Source: a bacterium (GTDB lineage Bacteria; Verrucomicrobiota; Kiritimatiellia; RFP12; UBA1067). Taken from it: a stretch of DNA of 38,805 bases. The stretch is taken from contig JAUNMP010000020.1 in assembly GCA_030537465.1 (NCBI GenBank), forward strand, positions 1 through 38,805, written 5' to 3'. Under the pieces are notes generated by a model. That model ran no database searches. It was not told the origin of the DNA and worked only from the letters and a program-made list of their open reading frames with translations. The position numbers and the translations under genes are program-made. This document shows positions 8,539 to 16,798 of the stretch, piece by piece; positions within the stretch are counted from its first letter, which is position 1, and the number at the start of each line of letters is the position of its first letter.

Positions 8539-9882
8539 ATGAAGATGCCAGTGTTCTTTCTTTCTTGTATCCTTCTGACGGCGTCCTTCGCCCAAATGAA
8601 GGCTCCCGAGGGAAGTATTGTGAAGGTGGCGGACCGCGAGGTCTACGTCCATACCCCGAACTACGACAAGGCGAAGATCCCGCCCTATACGTTGGAGTCG
8701 CCGCTGAAGTTCGTCGACGGACGTCCCGTGACGCGAGAGACGTGGAATGCGCGGCGCGAGGAGATCCTCGGCATTTTCGCCCGTGAGATGTACGGTCAGC
8801 CGCCGCCGCAGCCCGAGGCCGTGGTGACGGAACTTGTCGACGAGAAGGTCACGGTCGCGGGATTCGCGATTCGCCGACAGTACCGGATGTGGTTCAAGGC
8901 GGATAAATCTGGTCCCTGCATCTCCTGGATCGTCTGGCTCCCGCGTCACGCGAAGGGGCCTGTACCCGTGATCTCCTTCCTCAACTACCGGGGCAACCAT
9001 GAACTTGTGCCGGATCCCGACATTCCCGTGACGACGGCCTGGTTGATGAAATGGGGTGGAAAAATCGGCATCCTCGACCACCGTGCGCGAGCGGATTTCC
9101 GTGGCAAGCAGCAGAATCCCAATGAGGACTTCGTCTTTCCGCTCGGCACCATTCTCTCCCGTGGGTATGCCGTCATGAGCGCCTGCTATGCCGAGGTCTC
9201 GCCGGATGTCGACACGGAGTTCGAGCCGCGGGCCTACACGGGTGTCTTCGCGCTCTGGGGGCCTCGGGATCCGTCCCGTACGGACGACATCACGTCCCTC
9301 GGCGCCTGGGGCTGGGCGCTCTCGCGTGGTCTCGACCTCGCGGAGCGGATCCCCGAGATCGACGCGAAGCGCGCGGTCGTGACCGGATTCTCCCGCCTGG
9401 GCAAGGCAGCCTTGATCGCGGCGGCGCGCGATACGCGCTTCGCCGTGTGCGTGCCGAACCAGACGGGCGGCGGCGGGGCCCCGCTCGCGAAACGCGACTA
9501 TGGCGAGAACGTCTCCACTGAGAACCGCATGTTCGTCCACTGGTACTGCCGCGCCTATGCGAAGTACGCAAAGGATCCGCACCTCACGATGCCGTTCGAT
9601 CAGCATCTGCTGCTGGCCACAATTGCACCGCGCGCCCTGCTCATTGAAGGCTATGACAATCCGTGGTTTGACACCGAGGGCGAGTTCTTGGCCGTTCAGG
9701 CGGCGAGCCCAGTGTGGGAACTGCTCACTGGCCGCGGCATGCCCGCCGTCTCCTGGCCAGACGACTACGACACCTCGGCCATCGGTCCGCGGCTCGGCTA
9801 TGTCCGCCGCGGCGAAGGCCACGGCATTTCCGCCGCCGACTGGACGTGGATGATGGATTTCGCCGACCGGAATCTGAAGTAG
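8539..9882 (+). CDS. Secreted CE15-type carbohydrate esterase (glucuronoyl esterase family)
   Basis: The start is ATG 8539, preceded by AAAGGAG. A long upstream extension is open but lacks any signal or ribosome site and overlaps the previous gene. A Sec signal peptide covers about residues 1-19. The alpha/beta-hydrolase carries the CE15 nucleophile motif in VVTGFSRLGKAAL (S285), and GEGHGIS supplies H428 near the C-terminus. Known CE15 enzymes cleave esters between 4-O-methylglucuronate and lignin alcohols; bacterial branches are diverse and some act on other uronate esters. At 447 residues the length is normal. Its presence suggests a plant or uronate-containing polysaccharide among the cluster's substrates. 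Confidence 0.85.
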   Translation: MKMPVFFLSCILLTASFAQMKAPEGSIVKVADREVYVHTPNYDKAKIPPYTLESPLKFVDGRPVTRETWNARREEILGIFAREMYGQPPPQPEAVVTELVDEKVTVAGFAIRRQYRMWFKADKSGPCISWIVWLPRHAKGPVPVISFLNYRGNHELVPDPDIPVTTAWLMKWGGKIGILDHRARADFRGKQQNPNEDFVFPLGTILSRGYAVMSACYAEVSPDVDTEFEPRAYTGVFALWGPRDPSRTDDITSLGAWGWALSRGLDLAERIPEIDAKRAVVTGFSRLGKAALIAAARDTRFAVCVPNQTGGGGAPLAKRDYGENVSTENRMFVHWYCRAYAKYAKDPHLTMPFDQHLLLATIAPRALLIEGYDNPWFDTEGEFLAVQAASPVWELLTGRGMPAVSWPDDYDTSAIGPRLGYVRRGEGHGISAADWTWMMDFADRNLK

Positions 9883-9915
9883 GCCCTCGTCCTGTTTTTC
9901 CAATGCGTCGACTGT

Positions 9916-9950
9916 GGGCGTGAAATCTGCATGTTGCAAGTTTCACGCCC
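9916..9950. repeat. Operator-like palindrome, copy 1 of the pair upstream of ATPase 1
   Basis: GGGCGTGAAA (9916-9925) and TTTCACGCCC (9941-9950) are perfect 10-bp inverted arms. The 15-nt centre itself contains TGCA…TGCA symmetry. Copy 2 starts exactly 55 bp downstream, about five helical turns, so both would present the same DNA face to a bound protein. Confidence 0.8.
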
Positions 9951-9970
9951 AATGTGGCGCATTCCATTTC

Positions 9971-10017
9971 GGGCGTGAAATCTGCATATTGCAAGTTTCA
10001 CGCTCGTGTGATAGAAT
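9971..10017 (+). promoter_or_regulatory. Palindrome copy 2 overlapping the -35 of the ATPase 1 promoter
   Basis: The dyad is GGGCGTGAAA (9971-9980) and TTTCACGCTC (9996-10005), with one mismatch. TTGCAA at 9989-9994 lies inside the dyad and is 17 bp from TAGAAT at 10012-10017; the upstream TG at 10009-10010 makes it an extended -10. A protein bound to the dyad would cover the -35, which suggests repression, plausibly autoregulation. Transcription would begin about 20 nt before the ATG. Confidence 0.7.
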
Positions 10018-10044
10018 GGCGTTCATCCTGAAAGGAATCGGACT

Positions 10045-11472
10045 ATGTTCTACGGGCGTGAAGATCTTCTCGGACAGTTGGGCGATCTGCTCAAGAAGCG
10101 GACGGCCAGTCTTGTCACATGTCGTGGACGACGTCGTATCGGCAAGTCCACGCTTGTCGAAGAGTTTGCACGGCGCAATCGATTGAAATTTCTGAAGTTG
10201 GAAGGCCTCTCGCCACGCGAATCCGATACGAATGCAAAGCAGTTGGCGGCTTTCTGCCGGCAGCTGGGTGAATTGACGGGGCGTCAGGAGAAGACTGCGG
10301 CGAATTGGTTTGATGCGTTTGCACGACTGGATGCGGCAATTTCAGATGGACCGACCGTGGTGTTCCTCGATGAAATATCATGGATGGGTAAATACGATCC
10401 TGACTTTCCGGGGGAACTCAAGTATGCCTGGGACAATCGTTTCAAGAAGCATGATCGGCTGATCATGGTGATCTGCGGAAGTGTCTCGACGTGGATTACC
10501 AGGAATATTCTAAAAAACAAGGGCTTTGTGGGACGTCCCTCGTTGAATCTGGTCGTCGGAGAACTGCCTCTGTCGGATTGTCTGAAGTTCTGGGGGCGGA
10601 AAGCGTCGCGTATTGCAGACGCCGAGATCTTTGACATCCTCTCGGTTGTCGGTGGCGTGCCGAAGTATTTGGAGCTCGTTGATCCGTCCGAATCCGCCGA
10701 GACGAACATCAGGAAACTCTGCTTTACGCCGGGCGGTCTTCTGACTGAGGAGTTTCACGACATCTTCGACGATGTCTTTGATGCCGGTCGGACGCTTGAG
10801 CGGCGAATCCTCGTGTCCTTGGCTGAATCCGCCAAGGGGGGGGCGGAGATTGCCAGCCAACTGGGAGTGGACAACAACGGGCACTTTCAGGACAGTCTGG
10901 ATGCGCTTGAAATTGCCGGATTCGTTGCGCGCGATGGTGGTCTCAATCCTGAGACGGGACGGGCGGCCCGTCTTGTTAGATATCGAATCTGCGACAATTA
11001 TACGCGATTCTTTCTGAAATATGTTGAACCTGTCGCGGATTCAATCCGTAAGGGGTTGTTTCGCTTTACGAGTCTGTCGCAGCTGGCGGGATGGAATACC
11101 GTGCTGGGACTTCAGTTCGAGTGCCTGGTGCTGAATAACCTCCCGGCGCTTTTGAAGAGAATGGGGCTTGGGAACGTCCTGATTCTATCGGCTTCGCCCT
11201 ATCGGAAGCGGGTACATGCGCGGGGCGAAGGCTGTCAGATCGATTTGCTGCTGATGTCCTCTCGAACCTGGTGGGTGGTCGAGATCAAAAGACGGCGGGA
11301 AATCGATGCGGAGATCGTCGATGAGGTGTCTCGCAAAATTGAAAATCTGAAGGTCCGTCCGGGCGTTAGCGTTCGAACGGCCCTGGTCTATTGCGGTACG
11401 TTGTCCCCGGCTGTGCCGGCCGAAGGATTTTTTGACATTTTAACTGATGCACACGATCTTTTGCGGGCGTGA
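10045..11472 (+). CDS. ATPase 1: archaeal-type AAA ATPase with C-terminal PD-(D/E)XK-like domain
   Basis: The 475-residue protein begins FYGREDLL, typical of PF01637-type ATPases. The Walker A loop is GRRRIGKST (K34) and Walker B is VVFLDEIS (D109-E110); the sensor strand reads MVICGSVSTW. A winged-helix region around residues 245-300 (EIASQLGVDN, LEIAGFVAR) follows. The C-terminal third shows QIDLL (D400) and VVEIKRR (E413, K415), the core of a PD-(D/E)XK nuclease-like fold, as in the DUF234/DUF4143 ATPases. AAAGGA precedes the ATG. It interrupts a glycan gene cluster with which it shares no obvious function, and brings its own promoter and operators. The biological role of this family is not settled; regulation, defence or toxin-like roles are possible. 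Confidence 0.85.
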   Translation: MFYGREDLLGQLGDLLKKRTASLVTCRGRRRIGKSTLVEEFARRNRLKFLKLEGLSPRESDTNAKQLAAFCRQLGELTGRQEKTAANWFDAFARLDAAISDGPTVVFLDEISWMGKYDPDFPGELKYAWDNRFKKHDRLIMVICGSVSTWITRNILKNKGFVGRPSLNLVVGELPLSDCLKFWGRKASRIADAEIFDILSVVGGVPKYLELVDPSESAETNIRKLCFTPGGLLTEEFHDIFDDVFDAGRTLERRILVSLAESAKGGAEIASQLGVDNNGHFQDSLDALEIAGFVARDGGLNPETGRAARLVRYRICDNYTRFFLKYVEPVADSIRKGLFRFTSLSQLAGWNTVLGLQFECLVLNNLPALLKRMGLGNVLILSASPYRKRVHARGEGCQIDLLLMSSRTWWVVEIKRRREIDAEIVDEVSRKIENLKVRPGVSVRTALVYCGTLSPAVPAEGFFDILTDAHDLLRA

Positions 11473-11486
11473 TGCAAGTTGCGCTC
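11464..11486 (+). repeat. Degenerate third copy of the ATPase 1 palindrome over the stop codon
   Basis: CGGGCGTGA, TGCAAGTT and GCGCTC occur consecutively at 11464-11486. They match the left arm, the central TGCAAGTT and the right end of copy 2 (9970-10005), with about 11 internal bases missing. The TGA stop lies inside it. The ATPase gene is therefore bracketed by related sequence, which could be chance or a relic of insertion. Confidence 0.35.
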
Positions 11487-11552
11487 AAGGCACTACCTCA
11501 AGAACGACGTTCAGAAGAGTTTTATTTGGGAATGTGCGGAAAAGGAAAGAGC

Positions 11553-13928
11553 ATGAACAGAATGAATGTTGTCCTCGCCTCCTTGGGAATCGCCCTTGGT
11601 GCATGGGCCGCCGGTGTGGTCGACTTGAACGGTACATGGAAGTTGCAGGCCTTCCCGCAACCGGACGATGGTGCCGTTCGTTCCCTGCCCCTGCCGCCGC
11701 AGGTGACGCCGAAGATCTATTCTGCCACCGTGCCTGGATGCTGCGAGATGGAACTCGTCAAATCGGGCGAGCTGCCGGATCCGCTGGTTGGATTCAATGC
11801 TTTTAAATTCCGCGACTTCGAGGGCCACCAGTGGCTCTACACGCGTCGCTTCACGGCACCGCGCCGCGCACCAGGCGAACGCGCTGTTCTTGTATTCGAC
11901 GGCATCGACACGCTCGCGGATGTCTTTCTGAACGGCGAAAAGATCGGCGAGGCGGAGAATATGTTCATCTCGCACACCTTCGACGTGACCGGAAAGGTCC
12001 GGGAAGGGGCCGAGAATGAAGTCGCCGTGCTGATTCGCCCGGTCGGCCTCGCCGCTCGCGAGGTGACGTTGGGCGAACTGGGCTATACGATGGGTGGTGG
12101 CGCCGACCATGAATATTTCCGCAAGGCCCCGCACATGTACGGGTGGGATATCATGCCGCACCTGCCCGTGAGCGGACTCTGGCGCGACGTCCGCTTCGAG
12201 ATCCAGCCTGCCGTCCGCGTCGAGAATCCCGCGTGGATCGTGCGGAATCTCGACTTGAAGCGGAAGACGGCCGACGTTGTCGTCCAATGCCGCGTCCATG
12301 CTCCGTTCCGCCATTTCTACAAGGCCCGTGTGCACTACTCGCTGCAGAAGGACGGTCGGGTCTGTGCGGCGAGCACGGTGCCGTTCCGTGGCCCGCAGTG
12401 CAAGGCGAACCTCTCCTTCGGCAATGCGCAGTTCTGGTGGCCGCGTGGGGCCGGCGCCCAGCCGCTCTACGAGGCGAAGATCGAAGTCGTTGGGGAGACG
12501 GACGAGATCCTCGCGACGAATGTCTGCCGCATTGGCGTGCGGACGGTCTCGCTCGAGTACGATGACCGCAAGTTGCCGGAGCGTCCAGGCCGCATGCTGT
12601 TCAAGGTGAACGGCGAGCCGATCTACGTGCGGGGCGTCGACTGGGTGCCGCTCGATCCGATTCCGAGCGAGCAGAAGCGCCATTTCAAGGACGTGCTCCC
12701 GATGATGGCCGACCTCAATGCCAACCTGGTCCGCATCTGGGGCGGTGGCGTCTACGAGCCAGATGAGTTCTTCGACTGGTGCGATGCGAACGGCGTGATG
12801 GTATGGCAGGACTTCATGACCGCCTGTGCCGTGCCGCCGCAGGACGACGATTTCGCGGCACGTTTCCGCGCGGAAACCTTGGCGGTGGTGCTGAAGCTCC
12901 GCAACCGCGCCTCGCTGGCGCTGTGGGCGGGCGACAACGAGAACGATCTCGCCGGTCGCTGGGGGCTCGGCAAACTCGCACGCGACCCCAACACCTATCG
13001 AATCACCCGCGAGGTCATCCCGAACGTGCTCAAGGAGTACGATGTGACGCGGCCCTATCTGCCGAGTTCGCCCTACGTGTCGAAGGAGGCGTTTGCGAAG
13101 AAGGTCGAACCTGCGGAAGATCATATGTGGAATGGCGCCCGCGCCTGGTGGAAGACCGACTACTACACGAAGACGCCCTGCTGGTTCTGTTCGGAAGGCG
13201 GCGCGCATGCCGTTCCCGCCCGGTCGTCCCTCGAACGGATGATGGGCAAGGCCGCGGCGGAGCGTCCGTGGGCGAATCCCGACGCGAAGAGCTGGAAGGA
13301 CCTCCAGTGGACCGACGAATGGCTCTATCGGGCGACGAATCCCTACCTCGACAAGCAGAGCTATCTCGTCCACCGCAACGACATCGTGCTCAAGCAGTGC
13401 GCGGCGCTGTTCGGCGACGTGCCGCGGCACGACCTCGACCTCTTCATCGCCCAGTCGCAGAGCGCGCAGGCGGAGTCGATCAAGTTCCAGACGGAGAACT
13501 TCCGTTCGCAGAAGTTCGTGACTAAGGGCGGATTTGTCGTGTGGAATCTCCGCGATGGCTGGCCGACCGTTTCGGACGCCTTCACCGACTACTACGGCGA
13601 GAAGAAGAAGGCCTATCAGGCTTTGAAGGCCGTCTATCAGGACGTACTCGTGATGGTCGCCGAGGACGGACGCCTCCTCGCCATCAACGACACGCTCAAG
13701 CCGGTGAAGGGACATGTGAAGATCGTCGAGGCGAAGGACGGACGCACCGTCTACGAGGGGGCTTTCGCCGTTGCGGCGAACGGCCTTTCCGAAGTCGCGA
13801 AGCTCGGGTGGAATGGACAGGGCCTCTTCAAGATCGAGTATAGGGTCGGCGGACAGGTCTTCAAGACCCATTACCTACATGGTGAACCGCCGTTCGCCTG
13901 GGCGGACTACCAGGCGTGGACGCGCTGA
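11553..13928 (+). CDS. Secreted GH2 beta-mannosidase-like glycosidase
   Basis: The start is ATG 11553 with AAAGGAAAG upstream; earlier in-frame ATGs run back into the ATPase stop region. A signal peptide (MNRMNVVLASLGIALGAWAA) is followed by the GH2 sugar-binding jelly roll (DLNGTWKL, WLYTRRF, FDGIDTLADVFLNG), an Ig-like domain and a TIM barrel. E463 in WAGDNEND fits the acid/base and E548 in FCSEGG the nucleophile. The RIWGGGVYEPDEFFDWCDANGV-type segment is characteristic of beta-mannosidases rather than beta-galactosidases. At 791 residues its length is normal. It is the first glycan gene after the ATPase interruption and is followed at 22 nt by the HAD fusion gene. Confidence 0.85.
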   Translation: MNRMNVVLASLGIALGAWAAGVVDLNGTWKLQAFPQPDDGAVRSLPLPPQVTPKIYSATVPGCCEMELVKSGELPDPLVGFNAFKFRDFEGHQWLYTRRFTAPRRAPGERAVLVFDGIDTLADVFLNGEKIGEAENMFISHTFDVTGKVREGAENEVAVLIRPVGLAAREVTLGELGYTMGGGADHEYFRKAPHMYGWDIMPHLPVSGLWRDVRFEIQPAVRVENPAWIVRNLDLKRKTADVVVQCRVHAPFRHFYKARVHYSLQKDGRVCAASTVPFRGPQCKANLSFGNAQFWWPRGAGAQPLYEAKIEVVGETDEILATNVCRIGVRTVSLEYDDRKLPERPGRMLFKVNGEPIYVRGVDWVPLDPIPSEQKRHFKDVLPMMADLNANLVRIWGGGVYEPDEFFDWCDANGVMVWQDFMTACAVPPQDDDFAARFRAETLAVVLKLRNRASLALWAGDNENDLAGRWGLGKLARDPNTYRITREVIPNVLKEYDVTRPYLPSSPYVSKEAFAKKVEPAEDHMWNGARAWWKTDYYTKTPCWFCSEGGAHAVPARSSLERMMGKAAAERPWANPDAKSWKDLQWTDEWLYRATNPYLDKQSYLVHRNDIVLKQCAALFGDVPRHDLDLFIAQSQSAQAESIKFQTENFRSQKFVTKGGFVVWNLRDGWPTVSDAFTDYYGEKKKAYQALKAVYQDVLVMVAEDGRLLAINDTLKPVKGHVKIVEAKDGRTVYEGAFAVAANGLSEVAKLGWNGQGLFKIEYRVGGQVFKTHYLHGEPPFAWADYQAWTR

Positions 13929-13950
13929 TCGAATGAAAGGAGTTCAACTC

Positions 13951-15750
13951 ATGAAGAAACCGATCAAGGCAATTGTTTGCGATTTCGACGGAACGTTCTC
14001 GACGCTCCGCTGCGGCTGGGAGGGCGTCATGAAGAAGATGATGCTCAAGTATCTCCCGGGCGAGGAGAAATGGATCGACGCGTTCATCGGCGAGACCACG
14101 GGTGTTCAGACGATTCTTCAGATGAAGGGTTTCGTCGCGGAGCTGAAGAAGCGAGGTCTGTTGACGGCGCGAAAATCCACTTCGCATACAGCCTCTCAAC
14201 ATTCTCAACCTCTCAACTTCTCAACTGATCCCTGGCACTACAAGAACGAGTACAACGACATGTTGATGGTCTCTGTCGCGCGGAAGCGGCAGGACGTCAT
14301 CGACGGCAAGGTGCCGCGCGAGACGTATCTCGTCCCGGGCGCGCTCCTGTTCCTGCAGAATCTGGCGACGCAGGGGGTGAAGATCTACTTTGCCTCCGGC
14401 ACGGACCAGGCCGACGTGCGGATCGAGGCGGCGGCTCTGGGACTCGACAAGTACGCCGAAGCCATCGAAGGGGCGCTTCCGAAGAGCGAGGCCTGCGCGA
14501 AGGAGGCGGCGCTGAAGCGTCTGGTCAAGCAGGCCGGCGTCAAGCCGGGCGAACTCGCCGTCATCGGCGATGGCAAGGTTGAAATCGCGCTCGGCAAGGC
14601 GTTGAAAGCGCGGACGATCGGTCTTGCGACGAACGAGACCGACTTCTCGAAGGTCAACAAGGCGAAACTGGCGCGCCTTCGTAAAGCCGGGGCTGGCTAT
14701 ACGGCGGGTGATTTCTCCGACCTGCGCCCGATGCTCGCCTATCTGGGGCTCGACAAGAATCCCGAACTCGGCTTCAAGAAGATCCGTACGTACGACTTTC
14801 ACGACCGCCACAACCTGGTGACGATCGAGTCGATGTTCCGTCCCGGCGTCGATCCCGTGCCCGAATGGCCGCTCGCGAAGGCTGAAGGGGACTACGCCGA
14901 CCAGCAAGCCGACTTCGCCGAACTTGTCGACCGCGTTGCCGCGGCCCGGCGGAACGCCCGTCCCGTGATCTTCTCGATGGGCGCGCACGTCATCAAGAAC
15001 AACATGTCGCTCTATCTCATCGACCTGATGAAGAAGGGGATCATCACCCATCTCTCCGGGAATGGCGCATGCTCGATCCACGACTTCGAGCTGGCCGCGC
15101 TTGGCGGCACGAGCGAGGACGTGCCGACCGCCATCGAGGACGGCAGCTTCGGCATGTGGGAGCAGACGGGCGGCTGGATGAACACCGCCCTGCAGCGGGG
15201 CGTGAAGGCCGGCTATGGCTATGGGGAGTCGCTCGCGCGCTACATCGAGGCGAACAAGCGGAAGTTTCCGTTCCGCGACCAGTGCGTCGTCTACCAGGCG
15301 TGGAAGTGCGGCGTGCCGGCAACCTACCACATCGCCATGGGCACGGACATCATCCACCAGCATCCGATCGTCGACTTCGGCGCGATCGGCGTGGCCACGG
15401 GCCGCGACTTCCATTCGATGTGCAACGCCGTGTCGCAGCTGGACGGCGGCGTGTTCCTCAACTTCGGTTCGGGTGTCATCGGTCCGGAGGTCTTCCTGAA
15501 GGCGCTGTCCATCAGCCGGAATCTGGGCTACCCGACCTTCAACATCACGACGGCGAACTTCGACCTGAAGTCGCTCGGGAACTACCGCTGCAAGATCGGC
15601 TATGCGGACCCGAACTACTACTATCGTCCGCGCAAGAACATCGTGAATCGTCCGGTCAGCTGCGGCGGCAAGGGCTGGCATTTCGTCGGCGACCACAAGG
15701 AGACGATCGCCAACCTGTGGCTGGGACTCCGCAAGAAGGGGATGGTGTGA
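13951..15750 (+). CDS. HAD phosphatase fused to a deoxyhypusine-synthase-like domain, 599 aa
   Basis: ATG 13951 is chosen because AAAGGAG lies 8 nt upstream and the N-terminus then reads straight into the HAD motif CDFDGTF (D11, D13). Further HAD motifs are FASGTDQAD and the GDGKVE loop, covering about residues 1-250. From about 290 the protein changes: HNLVTIESMF, VIFSMGAHVIKNN, HLSGNGACSIHDFELAALG and GGKGWHFVGDHK resemble the NAD-binding deoxyhypusine-synthase fold, though I call this only by pattern. No signal peptide, so it is cytoplasmic. A kinase and a permease follow directly, suggesting a sugar-phosphate step. Residues ~70-92 are encoded by a degenerate tandem array that looks inserted. 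Confidence 0.55.
   Translation: MKKPIKAIVCDFDGTFSTLRCGWEGVMKKMMLKYLPGEEKWIDAFIGETTGVQTILQMKGFVAELKKRGLLTARKSTSHTASQHSQPLNFSTDPWHYKNEYNDMLMVSVARKRQDVIDGKVPRETYLVPGALLFLQNLATQGVKIYFASGTDQADVRIEAAALGLDKYAEAIEGALPKSEACAKEAALKRLVKQAGVKPGELAVIGDGKVEIALGKALKARTIGLATNETDFSKVNKAKLARLRKAGAGYTAGDFSDLRPMLAYLGLDKNPELGFKKIRTYDFHDRHNLVTIESMFRPGVDPVPEWPLAKAEGDYADQQADFAELVDRVAAARRNARPVIFSMGAHVIKNNMSLYLIDLMKKGIITHLSGNGACSIHDFELAALGGTSEDVPTAIEDGSFGMWEQTGGWMNTALQRGVKAGYGYGESLARYIEANKRKFPFRDQCVVYQAWKCGVPATYHIAMGTDIIHQHPIVDFGAIGVATGRDFHSMCNAVSQLDGGVFLNFGSGVIGPEVFLKALSISRNLGYPTFNITTANFDLKSLGNYRCKIGYADPNYYYRPRKNIVNRPVSCGGKGWHFVGDHKETIANLWLGLRKKGMV
14190..14226 (+). repeat. Degenerate 8-bp tandem array inside the HAD gene
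   Basis: Four near-copies of CTCAACNT follow one another (CTCAACATT, CTCAACCT, CTCAACTT, CTCAACTG). They encode the low-complexity stretch QHSQPLNFST between two otherwise well-formed helices of the HAD cap. The reading frame is kept. Confidence 0.6.
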
Positions 15751-15751
15751 A

Positions 15752-15800
15752 TGCGGGAATGCTTGAATGGGTGAATGTGGGAGTGTGGAATTGAGGGAAA
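15752..15800 (+). repeat. Degenerate GAATG-type tandem array between HAD and kinase genes
   Basis: The spacer is a purine-rich series of about 7-bp units (GAATGCG, GGAATGC, TTGAATG, GGTGAATG and variants). It occupies almost the whole 58-bp gap and abuts the kinase ribosome site GAGGGAAAGGG. It resembles in style the arrays at 14190 and 38776. Confidence 0.5.
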
Positions 15801-15808
15801 GGGTTGAA

Positions 15809-16798
15809 ATGAAATATGATTTGAAGAAGCTGGGGAAGGGGCGGATTGGCGTCATTGGGGACTTCTGCCTCGACGTCTATTGGCACGCCGACATGACGAA
15901 GAGCGAACTCTCTCGCGAGACGCCGCATTTCCCGCTGCCGATCGTCGAGGAGCGCCTGTCGCCGGGCGGGGCGGGGAACGTCGTGATGAACCTGCTGGCC
16001 CTGGAGCCGAAGTCCGTGTCGGCCCTCGGCGTCTTCGGCGCCGACTGGCGGGGAAACGCGCTGAAGGATCTGCTGCGGCAGGCGGGGGCAGACGTCTCGA
16101 GCGTCGTGACGGATGCCGCGCGGGTGACGAACACCTACGTGAAGCCGCTGCGCAAGGGGTTTGCCGAGAACGTCGTCTACGAGGATCCGCGCCTTGACTT
16201 CACGAACTACGACGCGCTGGGCGAGGCGACGGAGCGGAAACTGCTCGCGGCGCTGTCCAAATTGGCGAAGAAGATCGATGTCCTCTGTGTCTGCGACCAG
16301 ATGCCGTTCGGCTGCATCACGTCGAAGATCCGCGCGAAGATCGTCGAGCTGGGACGGGCGGGACTGACGGTGGTCGTCGACAGCCGGGACCGAATCGGTC
16401 TTTATACGGACGTGATTGTCAAGCCGAACGAAATCGAGTCTGCGCGGGCGTTCAAGGGCGAGATCCCAGAGACCGAGTTCGCGCGCCTCGCGGCGGCGCT
16501 GGAGACGCGCACGGGGCGTCCGGCGATCGTGACGGCGGGCGACAGAGGGTGCTACGTGTCCGAAAAGGGACATGTCACGCACGTGAAGGCGTGCACGGTG
16601 ACGGGCGAAATCGACTTCTGCGGCGCCGGCGACACGTTTCTCTCGGGTCTTGCGGCCTCGACGGCTGCTGGCTTTGCGCTGGTCGATGCCGCGCGCATCG
16701 CCTGCTGCTGCTCCGCCGTGACGATCAAAAAGCTGAAGACGACGGGCACGGCCAGCCGTCCGGAACTGGCCACGAAACTGAAAGGATACGCGAAATGA
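15809..16798 (+). CDS. PfkB-family carbohydrate kinase, RfaE/HldE-N-like
   Basis: ATG 15809 follows GAGGGAAAGGG; an earlier in-frame ATG lies in the tandem array and would add a non-family extension. Early motifs are GVIGDFCLDVYW and SPGGAGNVVMNL, the substrate-binding face of ribokinases of the heptose-7-phosphate kinase branch. FCGAGDTFLSG carries the anion hole and catalytic D275. The 329-residue length is normal for a stand-alone kinase, with no adenylyltransferase domain. A true LPS heptose kinase would be expected near other heptose genes; the neighbours here are a HAD fusion and a sugar permease, so I favour phosphorylation of an imported sugar. Its stop overlaps the permease start (ATGA). 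Confidence 0.8.
   Translation: MKYDLKKLGKGRIGVIGDFCLDVYWHADMTKSELSRETPHFPLPIVEERLSPGGAGNVVMNLLALEPKSVSALGVFGADWRGNALKDLLRQAGADVSSVVTDAARVTNTYVKPLRKGFAENVVYEDPRLDFTNYDALGEATERKLLAALSKLAKKIDVLCVCDQMPFGCITSKIRAKIVELGRAGLTVVVDSRDRIGLYTDVIVKPNEIESARAFKGEIPETEFARLAAALETRTGRPAIVTAGDRGCYVSEKGHVTHVKACTVTGEIDFCGAGDTFLSGLAASTAAGFALVDAARIACCCSAVTIKKLKTTGTASRPELATKLKGYAK

Noticed and set aside
9916..10005. Two 35-bp repeats with a 20-bp spacer looked like a minimal CRISPR
   Set aside because: They are self-complementary dyads, one containing the -35 of a clear promoter; no further repeats and no cas genes.
15809..16798. Calling the kinase HldE/RfaE outright
   Set aside because: Only the kinase half is present and no LPS heptose genes are nearby; the context favours a catabolic sugar kinase.
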